Shown here one piece after another: positions 25,335 to 33,637 of a stretch of DNA of 35,212 nt. Position 1 is the first letter of the stretch, and every line of letters starts with the position of its first letter. The position numbers and the translations under genes were made by a program. Source of the DNA: Chitinophagales bacterium (GTDB lineage: Bacteria; Bacteroidota; Bacteroidia; Chitinophagales; Chitinophagaceae). The stretch covers positions 1 through 35,212 of the forward strand of contig JAIXLB010000010.1 in NCBI GenBank assembly GCA_026931905.1. Reading direction: 5' to 3'. Below the pieces are notes generated by a model. It worked only from the letters and a program-made list of their open reading frames with translations, did no database searches and had not been told where the DNA came from.

Positions 25335-26159
25335 ATGATGCCAAATTTTTTAAGCAGCTTATTTAAGAATCAAAATTACAATGCTGATAACTTTTTTTTA
25401 ATTGCAGGACCTTGTGTAGTAGAAAGTGAAGAAATAACTTTTGAAATTGCAGATAAAGTAGCTGCTATTTGTAAAAAATTTGAAGTGCCTTATATTTTTA
25501 AAGCAAGTTATAGAAAAGCCAATAGAACAAGTGCAAATTCTTTTACAGGCTTGGGTGATGATATAGGATTGAACATTATAAAAAAAGTTAGTTCTACTTT
25601 TAATCTTCCTGTTTTAACAGATGTACATGCACACGATGAATGTGCTTTAGCTGCTGAGTTTGTTGATGTTTTACAAATACCTGCTTTTTTATGCAGACAA
25701 ACCGATTTACTACAAGCAGCAGCAGCTACTAATAAAATTGTGAATGTAAAAAAAGGACAATTTCTTAGTGGGGAAAGTATGCAATTTGCAGTAGATAAAA
25801 TTAAGAAAGCAGGTAACAATAAAGTAATGCTTACTGAAAGAGGTACTACATTTGGCTATCAGGATTTAGTAGTAGATTATAGAAATATTCCTTGTATGCA
25901 GCAATTTGATACTCCTGTAATTATGGATTGTACACATAGTTTGCAACAACCTAATCAAACATCAGGTGTTACAGGTGGTAATCCTAAACTTATTGGTACA
26001 ATAGCAAAAGCAGCAATAGCAACTGGTACAGATGGCTTGTTTATAGAAACACATCCTAATCCATCAGTAGCAAAAAGCGATGGTGCTAATATGCTACCCT
26101 TGCATTTATTAGAAAATTTGTTAGAACAATTAATAAAAATAAGAAAGGCAATTATTTAA
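25335..26159 (+). CDS. kdsA: 3-deoxy-8-phosphooctulonate synthase, probably metal-dependent class
   Basis: This 274-residue enzyme condenses phosphoenolpyruvate with arabinose 5-phosphate to make KDO 8-phosphate for lipopolysaccharide. Family blocks are FLIAGPCVVESEEI, VPYIFKASYRKANRTSANSF, LPVLTDVHAHDE, IPAFLCRQTDLLQAAA and TERGTTFGYQDLVVD. The Cys in GPCVVES (C27, or C26 from the second ATG at 25338) replaces the Asn of E. coli KdsA. It matches the metal-ligand cysteine of the Aquifex-type enzyme, so a metal-dependent enzyme is inferred. The H-P-N-P and S-D-G-A-N motifs near the C-terminus agree with that. Either of two adjacent ATGs may be the start. Confidence 0.95.
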   Translation: MMPNFLSSLFKNQNYNADNFFLIAGPCVVESEEITFEIADKVAAICKKFEVPYIFKASYRKANRTSANSFTGLGDDIGLNIIKKVSSTFNLPVLTDVHAHDECALAAEFVDVLQIPAFLCRQTDLLQAAAATNKIVNVKKGQFLSGESMQFAVDKIKKAGNNKVMLTERGTTFGYQDLVVDYRNIPCMQQFDTPVIMDCTHSLQQPNQTSGVTGGNPKLIGTIAKAAIATGTDGLFIETHPNPSVAKSDGANMLPLHLLENLLEQLIKIRKAII

Positions 26160-26434
26160 TAAAAGAAAGGTTGCTTTTTGTGAAATAACCTCATCTTACT
26201 TCTTCATAAATACAATAGTAAAAAAAATATACAGCAAGCAAATGTTGTAAAAAGGGCACTTCTGTTATTTTTTGATTTTAATATTTTGGGAGTTGTATAT
26301 AAGTGTGTAAATTTTCAAACCAATAAACCTACACTCTATAATTCATAATTCTGTAATATTGTACACAATTTTATATGAATTGGAGTAGTGTGTTTTGATG
26401 CTAATGGTTGAACTCCTTTAATAACACGGCGACA

Positions 26435-29400
26435 ATGCTAACAGAAACCAAAGTATTTAACCCATTTCCAGGACTGCGTTCATTTGAAGAAAATGAAGAC
26501 TTATTGTTTTTTGGAAGAGAAAAACAAGTAACAGAATTGGTTAAAAAATTAAGACAGGTAAAATTTCTTGCAGTAATAGGTTCTTCTGGTAGTGGTAAAT
26601 CTTCTTTAGTAAAATCTGGTCTTATTCCTTCTTTGCATAGTGGTTTTATGTCTGGTGCAGGCTCTAATTGGAAAGTTTGCACATTTCGTCCAGGCAATAA
26701 CCCTATTGGTAATATGGCAAAAGCCCTTACAGAAAATGAAATTTTATACAATGACATTCAGTCAGAAGAAGACAAGTTTACTTTTTCAGCTATAACCGAA
26801 AGTACTTTAAGGAGAAGCAGTAATGGATTGGTAGAAGTGTATAAACAAAGTGGCATTGATTCAAAAAATAATTTACTAATACTGGTAGATCAGTTTGAAG
26901 AAATTTTCAGATTTAGTAAATTAGAAAAAGATGCCAAAGAAGGCAAGAGAGATTCTATTGCTTTCATCAATTTATTATTAAAAGCATCTGAACAAAAAGA
27001 ATACCCTATTTATGTTGTATTTACCATGCGTTCAGATTTTTTGGGCGATTGTACAGAATTTAGAGGATTGCCAGAAGCCATAAATGAAGGGCAATACCTT
27101 GTACCAAGAATGACAAGAGAAGAAAGAAGAGAGGCAATTTCAGGTCCAGTAGCTGTAGGTGGTGCAACAATAACTCCACAACTTTTAAATCAATTATTAA
27201 ATGATGTAGGCGATAATCCAGACCAATTACCCATTTTGCAACATGCATTAATGCGAACTTGGGATGTGTGGGCTTCAAAAAATAATCCTGATGCACCTAT
27301 TGACATTGCAGATTATGAAGAAATAGGCACTATGGCAAATGCTCTTTCTCAACATGCAGAAGAAGCATTTAATGAGTTAGATACTGAAAGAAAAAAACAA
27401 ATTTGCGAAAGCCTTTTTAAATCATTAACAGATAGAGGTAGCGACTCAAGAGGTATAAGACGACCAACAAAGCTTAGTGAAATTTGTAAATTAGCCAATG
27501 CAAATGCCAATGAAGTAAAAGAAGTAATTGAAGTTTTTAGGGCTCCTGGTAGAAGTTTTTTAATGCCTCCTTCCAATATTCCCATTACAGAAGAAAGCAT
27601 TATAGATATTTCTCACGAAAGTTTAATGCGATGCTGGACAAGATTAATAAATTGGGTAGAAGAAGAAAACCAATCTGCAGAAATTTATTTACGCCTTTGC
27701 GAAGCTGCTAATTTGTATGAATTAGGTAAAGGTGGTTTATGGAGAGATCCTGAATTACAATTAGCCTGGAAATGGAAAGAAGAAGCAAAGCCAAACACTA
27801 CTTGGGCTTCTCGTTATAACAATTATTTTGAAAAAGCAATTCTTTTTTTAGATTACTGTAAACAACAAAGCGAACTTGAATTACAGCATAAAGAAAAAAT
27901 GCAAAAGAAAAGGCTTAGAAGGGCAAGAGTAATTGCAATATTTATTTCCTGTATTGCCTTATTAGCATTTTTATTAGCAATATATTCTTTTGACCAACGC
28001 AACAAAGCCAACAAACAAAAATTGGTTGCTATAAATAAAACACAAGAAGCCGAACAAGAAAGAAAAAATGCTTTGGCTCAACAAAAAGTTGCTGAAGAAA
28101 ATGCAACTGAAGCAGATAAACAAAAAAAAGCTGCAGAAGAAAATGCAGCAGAAGCACTAAAACAAAAAGCTGAAGCCGATAAACAAAGAAAAACAGCAGA
28201 AGTAAATGCTGAAGAAGCTTCTAAACAAAAAATAAATGCTGAAAAGCAAGCACAGGAAGCAGACAAACAAAGAAAAACTGCAGAAGAAAATGCAGCTGAA
28301 GCAAACAAACAAAAAAAGAAAGCAGAAACAGAAAAAATAGAAGCAGATAAACAAAGAAAAACTGCAGAAGAACAACGAAAAATTTCGAATAGATTAAAAG
28401 AATTAGCAGATGCAAGAAATTTAGCCAACCTTTCAATGTTTAAATTTAGAGCTGGCAACAAAACAGAAAGCAAAAGTTTAGCCATCCAAGCTTTTGAATT
28501 AAACAAAGAAAACAATGGACCAAAACAAGTTGGCGAAATTTACGCTGCATTGCACAGCAATTGGACAGATGCTATTAATCATAAAAATCAAGCAACCTAC
28601 CACACCTATCCAGTAAAATGTATAACAGGAAAACCTGAAGGAAATATTGTTTTTACTGCAGATGAATCTGGTGTAATTTATACAGCAAAAGCAGATGATG
28701 GAATTGTAAAACCCTTAGGAAATTCTATCAATATAAAAGAAGATGTAAGAGCCATGCTGGTAACTCAAGATGCTTCAAAATTGATTGTAGCAACAGCATC
28801 TAGCAAAGGATTTATTTTTGAAATTTCTAAAAGCAATACACTTTCCAAACAAGCAGAGTTTAGTTTTTTGGGTATTGCAAAAAGTATTGCATCAATTAAT
28901 AAAAATAATTTTATTGTACTAAGTGATAAAGAAATTACAAAAATTACATTAGAAAATACAACGGTAAAACAAGAAAAAAAACCAAGAACAGATTTAACTG
29001 CTTTGGTTGTAGGCAATAAATCAGGTAAAATTTATACAGCAGGTAATAATAAATTTTTCATCTACAACTCTTACGAAGATTTAATAAATAACAAAGCAGC
29101 ACAAGCCTTTACATTACCATCAAAAGCAGTAAGCATTGATGTAAGTGCAGATGAAAATTATATTGCAGCAGGAACTTATGATGGCTCTATTTGGATAAAA
29201 GAAAACAATACAACAGCAACACCATCTATACATGCTTTACAAAAATCAAGAGTAAATAGTGTAAAGTTTAATAAACTAAATTCAGGCATTTGGCAAGTAG
29301 CTGCTGCAAGTGCAGATCATACTATTAAATTATTAGATGTGCAACAAGCATTACTTCAAAAACCAACAGAAGACATTATTACACTAATTGAAGAAGGGCA

Positions 29401-29524
29401 TACAAAATGGGTGTATGACCTTTGGTATAGCAATGATGGCAAACATTTGTATTCGTGTGGTGAAGACAAAAAAATAATTGGCTGGAAAAAAACAATGGAA
29501 GATTTGTATAAAGCAATTAAATAA
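26435..29524 (+). CDS. Membrane-anchored nSTAND NTPase with coiled coil and WD40-like C-terminus
   Basis: From the ATG at 26435 the protein has 1029 residues; a longer frame begins only with TTG at 26408. Residues 8-30 (NPFPGLRSFEENEDLLFFGR) are the usual lead-in of nSTAND NTPases. Walker A is GSSGSGKS (49-56), Walker B LLILVDQFEE (147-156), and MRSDFLGD lies downstream. A helical STAND region ends near residue 480. After a basic stretch (KKRLRRAR) comes one hydrophobic segment near 498-519, then about 140 residues of Ala/Glu/Lys/Gln heptads. From about 690 there are beta-propeller-like repeats, clearest at ASADHTIKLLD and GKHLYSCGEDKKIIGW. Positive-inside reasoning puts the NTPase in the cytoplasm and the rest in the periplasm. 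The receptor gene follows after 36 bases. STAND proteins act as ligand-triggered switches in signalling or defence; the ligand here is unknown. The 275-base upstream spacer shows no clear promoter. Confidence 0.85.
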   Translation: MLTETKVFNPFPGLRSFEENEDLLFFGREKQVTELVKKLRQVKFLAVIGSSGSGKSSLVKSGLIPSLHSGFMSGAGSNWKVCTFRPGNNPIGNMAKALTENEILYNDIQSEEDKFTFSAITESTLRRSSNGLVEVYKQSGIDSKNNLLILVDQFEEIFRFSKLEKDAKEGKRDSIAFINLLLKASEQKEYPIYVVFTMRSDFLGDCTEFRGLPEAINEGQYLVPRMTREERREAISGPVAVGGATITPQLLNQLLNDVGDNPDQLPILQHALMRTWDVWASKNNPDAPIDIADYEEIGTMANALSQHAEEAFNELDTERKKQICESLFKSLTDRGSDSRGIRRPTKLSEICKLANANANEVKEVIEVFRAPGRSFLMPPSNIPITEESIIDISHESLMRCWTRLINWVEEENQSAEIYLRLCEAANLYELGKGGLWRDPELQLAWKWKEEAKPNTTWASRYNNYFEKAILFLDYCKQQSELELQHKEKMQKKRLRRARVIAIFISCIALLAFLLAIYSFDQRNKANKQKLVAINKTQEAEQERKNALAQQKVAEENATEADKQKKAAEENAAEALKQKAEADKQRKTAEVNAEEASKQKINAEKQAQEADKQRKTAEENAAEANKQKKKAETEKIEADKQRKTAEEQRKISNRLKELADARNLANLSMFKFRAGNKTESKSLAIQAFELNKENNGPKQVGEIYAALHSNWTDAINHKNQATYHTYPVKCITGKPEGNIVFTADESGVIYTAKADDGIVKPLGNSINIKEDVRAMLVTQDASKLIVATASSKGFIFEISKSNTLSKQAEFSFLGIAKSIASINKNNFIVLSDKEITKITLENTTVKQEKKPRTDLTALVVGNKSGKIYTAGNNKFFIYNSYEDLINNKAAQAFTLPSKAVSIDVSADENYIAAGTYDGSIWIKENNTTATPSIHALQKSRVNSVKFNKLNSGIWQVAAASADHTIKLLDVQQALLQKPTEDIITLIEEGHTKWVYDLWYSNDGKHLYSCGEDKKIIGWKKTMEDLYKAIK

Positions 29525-29560
29525 AACTGCCTTTAACTTAAACTCAAAAACAAAAGTATT

Positions 29561-32146
29561 ATGATAAAACATTGTATTATTGGTATAATAGGCTTGTTGC
29601 TATTAACAGCAACCAATATACAAGCACAGGAAACTTGTAATACTACCACTATTACAGAAGCAGAAAATTTATACAACATAGGGAGGTTTAATGAATGTAT
29701 TTCAAAACTGGCAAACTGTATTGATAAAGCAAATGGATTTAATTATGAAGATAAAATTCAAGCCTATCGCTTACTCTCTATGTCTTATTTAGCAATAGAT
29801 TCAACAGATTTAGCAGATGAAAGTATTAGACAAATTTTAATTCTCAATAACGATTTTACATCAGACTCAAGAGACCCAGAAAGGTTTAGATACGAACTCA
29901 ATAAAATTCGTTCTTCACAACACATCAACATCGTGTCTTCGGTGTCTAAAAAAGCAGAAGATATAAGAAGAACTCCTGCAACCATTAATGTTATTACCAA
30001 AGATGATATTATTAAAAGAGGTTACACAGATTTGATAGAAGTGTTGGCAGATTTACCAGGCTTTGATATTTCAATGTTGTATGGTGTAAATTATGCCAAT
30101 GCTTATCAACGTGGGTTAAGAACCACAACAATGGAAAAAACTTTATTGCTTATTGATGGTGTTGAAGAAAATGATTTATGGACAAACACTGCAGATATTT
30201 CAAGGCAATACCCTGTAACCAATATTAAAAGAATAGAAGTAATTTATGGACCTGCATCAACTATGTACGGACCCAATGCTTTTGTTGGTGTAATAAATGT
30301 TATAACCAAAGAACCAGAAGATATTATTAAGCAAGGAAAAAACTTTGGTGTACACTTAAATGCAGGTTATGGCTCTTACAACAGCAAATATGCTGATGTA
30401 ACAGTGGCTTATAAGAAAAATATTTTTTCTGCAATTTTTACTGCAAGACATTATAGCTCTGATAGACATGATATGTCTTCACAATCTTTTTTTGATTACG
30501 ACCCCTCTGTGTATGATGGAGTAAATTACAAAAGCATAATGGATATTAAAACCAATGCTCAGACTTATATTAACACCAATAATTTGCCATCATCACATCC
30601 TTATTACACCATTTATTCAACAGCAGGAGTTGCTGATAGTATTGTACTTACACAAGCAGGCATTAATGCTGCAAGAAACTTAGATAAATCTGCTTACAAC
30701 AAAATTATTGATGGCAAAAAAGTTGGCTTTGCCAACCCTACTTCACTTACATTAATCAATGGAAAAATTAATGTTGGAGGGTTTTCAATAAGTATGCAAC
30801 ACATATTTAAAAATGAAGCTGCAGGTGCTTTATACACTGATTTAGGTTATGCCATAAACAATGTTTATTGGATTCCCAAACGAACATCTATAACTGTTAA
30901 GTACGATAAAAAAATATCCAATAAACTTAGTTTTTCTTCTTTATCTAATTATAGAATACATGGTATTGATAATGATACAAGAGTTGCAGCATTATACAAT
31001 TACTCCAGAAAAAATTTAGGCATTAAAGATTTAATAAAAGACAGCACACCTGGTTATAACATAACTTATTTTTTTCAAAACAATAAACAGTTTAGAACAG
31101 AAATGAAATTGCTTTATACTCCTATGCAAAACTTTTATGTAATAGGAGGTATAGAATATCGCAACAGTCAATTACAGGGCAATTATTTAAACACTTCAAA
31201 CAAATTAGATCCAGAAGAAAATGGCACTGCAAATACAGGAACTGTAATGGGTGGCAATCAATACAACATTAATGATATAGGTATTTATGCTCAAGCAAAC
31301 TATAGGTTTGCAAAATATTTTGGAGTAACAGCAGGTGCAAGAGTTGATAACAATACCATAAGAAAACATGGAGGCTTTGGAACAGAAGTAAGCCCACGTT
31401 TTGTAGTTGATTTTGCAAAAGATAACTGGGTGGTAAAAGCAATTTACAGCAGAGGTATAATGAATGTTTCAAACTTTACAAAATTTGGTGTAACGGCTGG
31501 TAGAATTCCTAACCCAAATCTTGGTACAGAAAGTATTAAAAATCTTGAACTTTTTGTAAGCAAAAAAATAAATAAGAATATAACGATTGATGTAGATTTT
31601 TATCAATCATTCATTAAAGATGTAGTAGGTGTAAAAATTTTATCTCCAACCACATCGCAAAATCAAAACTTGGGAGAGTTTAAAATATTTGGTATTCAAA
31701 GCAACCTTACTTACAACTACAAAAACCTAAGTGTAATTTTAAATTACACTTACACCAATCCTAAGCAAACTATTGATGATGCTGGTAATCCATCAGATTT
31801 GTTGGTAGCTGATATAGCAAAGCATCACATCAATGCAATAGTTAATTATACTCTTTTTAATAAATTAAATTTCAACTTTCGTTTAAACTATGTAGGAAAT
31901 AAATTTGCTGGCACAGGAACAACTGTACCAACCAATCCTGAAACAGAATTTCCTGCATATACCATAGCAAATACAACTATTGGCTATACTTTTTACAAAG
32001 GGGCAACTATACAGTTGGTATGCAATAATTTGTTTAATGCTTATTATTTTAATCCTGCTGGTAGAGCTGCTGATGGCGTAAACAGTCCATCAAGTTTATT
32101 ACAACCTGGCAGAAACTTTTTTATAAAATTGAATTATGAGTTTTAA
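29561..32146 (+). CDS. TonB-dependent outer-membrane receptor with N-terminal TPR-like domain
   Basis: The product has 861 residues with a signal peptide ending near NIQAQ. Residues about 25-125 are helical and TPR-like (AENLYNIGRFNECISKLANC, IQAYRLLSMSYLAIDSTDLA) instead of the beta-sandwich domain common in Bacteroidota receptors. The plug follows: TPATINVITKDDIIKRGYTD, LLIDGVEENDLW and RIEVIYGPASTMYGPNAFVG with VINVITKE. The remainder is a 22-strand-type barrel ending in an aromatic residue (FIKLNYEF), as outer-membrane barrels do. Such receptors import bound substrates using TonB energy. No SusD partner is present, which argues against a glycan uptake pair. It lies between the STAND gene and a PhzF-like gene only 3 bases downstream. 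Confidence 0.93.
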   Translation: MIKHCIIGIIGLLLLTATNIQAQETCNTTTITEAENLYNIGRFNECISKLANCIDKANGFNYEDKIQAYRLLSMSYLAIDSTDLADESIRQILILNNDFTSDSRDPERFRYELNKIRSSQHINIVSSVSKKAEDIRRTPATINVITKDDIIKRGYTDLIEVLADLPGFDISMLYGVNYANAYQRGLRTTTMEKTLLLIDGVEENDLWTNTADISRQYPVTNIKRIEVIYGPASTMYGPNAFVGVINVITKEPEDIIKQGKNFGVHLNAGYGSYNSKYADVTVAYKKNIFSAIFTARHYSSDRHDMSSQSFFDYDPSVYDGVNYKSIMDIKTNAQTYINTNNLPSSHPYYTIYSTAGVADSIVLTQAGINAARNLDKSAYNKIIDGKKVGFANPTSLTLINGKINVGGFSISMQHIFKNEAAGALYTDLGYAINNVYWIPKRTSITVKYDKKISNKLSFSSLSNYRIHGIDNDTRVAALYNYSRKNLGIKDLIKDSTPGYNITYFFQNNKQFRTEMKLLYTPMQNFYVIGGIEYRNSQLQGNYLNTSNKLDPEENGTANTGTVMGGNQYNINDIGIYAQANYRFAKYFGVTAGARVDNNTIRKHGGFGTEVSPRFVVDFAKDNWVVKAIYSRGIMNVSNFTKFGVTAGRIPNPNLGTESIKNLELFVSKKINKNITIDVDFYQSFIKDVVGVKILSPTTSQNQNLGEFKIFGIQSNLTYNYKNLSVILNYTYTNPKQTIDDAGNPSDLLVADIAKHHINAIVNYTLFNKLNFNFRLNYVGNKFAGTGTTVPTNPETEFPAYTIANTTIGYTFYKGATIQLVCNNLFNAYYFNPAGRAADGVNSPSSLLQPGRNFFIKLNYEF

Positions 32147-32149
32147 TAA

Positions 32150-33061
32150 ATGAAATCAAAAGTTAAACATAATTCTACACTATTAAAAAATGTACAACAA
32201 ATTGTACAAGCAAGGGTTTTTGTACACTCTGAAAATGTAAATGAAAAAGTTGTTGTAGGCAATCCTGCAAGTGTTGTTTTCTGTAAAGTAAATTTTCCTG
32301 ATGAAAAAGCAATGCAACAAATTGCCATCAATGAAAAATCGCCTATGACTGCTTTTGTGTTACAAAAGCACAGCAATAATTTTTCTATAAAATATTTTAC
32401 TCCTTCGGGAAACGAATTTGGTATTTGTGCTCATGCAACTCTAATTGCATCTAATTTTATCTATGAAATTTATGGTTACGAAAAAATTTCATTTACAAAA
32501 GAAAATTTGAAATTAAACTTAGAAACTGTAAATAATATTTCAACAAAAAATAAAAATGTATCGCAAATAAAGTTACCAGCTTATATGCCTGTAACTGTAG
32601 AAAATTCAAGGCTTAATGAATATCTTATAGCTTTATCATTAACCAAAGAAAATGTTGCAGCATTTTATAAATGTAAAGAATTACACGATGAAATTATTGT
32701 ATTAAATAACATTGAAGCTTTAAAAAAACTAAAACCCAACTTCAAAAAATTAAAAAAAATATTAGCTATCAATAAAGTAAGAGGGCTTTTGGTTACAGCA
32801 CTTTCAGATAACAAAAACATAGATTATGAAGTAAGAGTTTTTGCACCACATTTTGGTATAGATGAAGACATTTCTTGTGGTTCTGCAAACTGTTCTTTAT
32901 TGCCTCTATGGCATCAATTAAGCAAAGCAAAAGAAAACAAAGAGTATGTTATTCTTTGTCCTTACAATAGTTTAGAAAGTAATACAATTGGTGGACTTGA
33001 AATTGGTTTTTACGATGCAAAAAATAAAACAATAAGTATTGGTGGTGTAGTTAGTAAATAA
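32150..33061 (+). CDS. PhzF-fold protein with altered active-site motif
   Basis: This 303-residue protein shows the two-lobed PhzF/diaminopimelate-epimerase-like fold: GNPASVVF at 37-44, IKYFTPSGNEFGICAHATLI for the second motif, and DEDISCGSANCSLLPLWHQL near the C-terminus. In PhzF proteins the first lobe carries S-E-T-(A/T)-F, whose Glu is catalytic. Here the aligned segment is SPMTAF with Met66 at that place. The second motif has C-A-H-A-T rather than C-G-H-A-T, and the third has S-C-G-S-A rather than the usual V-T-G-S-A. Isomerase activity is therefore doubtful. There is an N-terminal extension of about 18 residues. Its start is 3 bases after the receptor stop, so the two are probably translated together. 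Confidence 0.8.
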   Translation: MKSKVKHNSTLLKNVQQIVQARVFVHSENVNEKVVVGNPASVVFCKVNFPDEKAMQQIAINEKSPMTAFVLQKHSNNFSIKYFTPSGNEFGICAHATLIASNFIYEIYGYEKISFTKENLKLNLETVNNISTKNKNVSQIKLPAYMPVTVENSRLNEYLIALSLTKENVAAFYKCKELHDEIIVLNNIEALKKLKPNFKKLKKILAINKVRGLLVTALSDNKNIDYEVRVFAPHFGIDEDISCGSANCSLLPLWHQLSKAKENKEYVILCPYNSLESNTIGGLEIGFYDAKNKTISIGGVVSK

Positions 33062-33073
33062 CAATTAGCAACA

Positions 33074-33628
33074 ATGAAATATAATATAACAGTACAAAAT
33101 AACTTGTTGGAAATTGAAATAAAACAACCCACTAAAAATGATATAAATACCTTGGTTGAACTAAATGCTAAATGGCAATTAGCTGCATTAAATGGAAGCA
33201 CCAAGCAAGGCTTTTTATCTGGCGTTTTCAACGAACTTTTTTTTGACGAATTAATACAGAACAATGCAATAATGGTAGCATATTACAACAACAATATTGT
33301 AGCTTATATGCTTACAGCCAATCATTCTAACGAAGGCTTGCTACAAGTGCATAAAGATGAAGTTGCAAAATTAAAAACAGAAAATAAAATTGAAAAAAAT
33401 GCAACTGTTGCAGTAGGTATTCAAACTGCTGTAGAAACAGCATATCATGGCAGTGGCTTAATTGTATTAATAAGAAATGAATTTAGAGCTTTATTAAAAA
33501 ATAGGTTTCAATATTTATTTACAACTATTGCAAAAACCAACGAACGTTCTTTTGCTTCTGCAACAAAATATGGTTGGCAGGTTGTAGGCGATGACGAACA
33601 TCATTACTTTTTAATTTTAAATGTTTAA
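33074..33628 (+). CDS. GNAT-like N-acetyltransferase
   Basis: This 184-residue protein has the GNAT layout. There is an N-terminal helix (NDINTLVELNAKWQLAALNG), a central strand block AIMVAYYNNNIVAYMLTANH, and the strand-turn-helix VAVGIQTAVETAYHGSGLIV at the acetyl-CoA site. The C-terminal block is FTTIAKTNERSFASATKYGW, typical of GNAT proteins (N-x-R-(S/A)-x-x-x-x-x-K-x-G-(F/W)). The pyrophosphate loop Q/R-x-x-G-x-G/A is degenerate: HGSGL remains. The acceptor is unknown. It lies 12 bases after the PhzF-like gene and 9 bases before the membrane protein gene, in the same cluster. Confidence 0.75.
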   Translation: MKYNITVQNNLLEIEIKQPTKNDINTLVELNAKWQLAALNGSTKQGFLSGVFNELFFDELIQNNAIMVAYYNNNIVAYMLTANHSNEGLLQVHKDEVAKLKTENKIEKNATVAVGIQTAVETAYHGSGLIVLIRNEFRALLKNRFQYLFTTIAKTNERSFASATKYGWQVVGDDEHHYFLILNV

Positions 33629-33637
33629 ATAAATTAA

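Noticed and set aside
26160..26192. AGGTT/AACCT hairpin after kdsA as a terminator
   Set aside because: The stem has only five pairs and no T-run follows, so I do not call it.
28070..28390. Regularly repeated DNA that could be taken for a CRISPR array
   Set aside because: The repeats are in frame, imperfect and encode heptads of the STAND protein; there are no spacers of unique sequence and no cas genes.
28078..28515. 145-residue minus-strand frame rich in Ser, Ala, Phe and Cys
   Set aside because: It is the antisense of the coiled-coil coding repeat; its regular composition mirrors the heptads and it has no start context or homology that I recognise.
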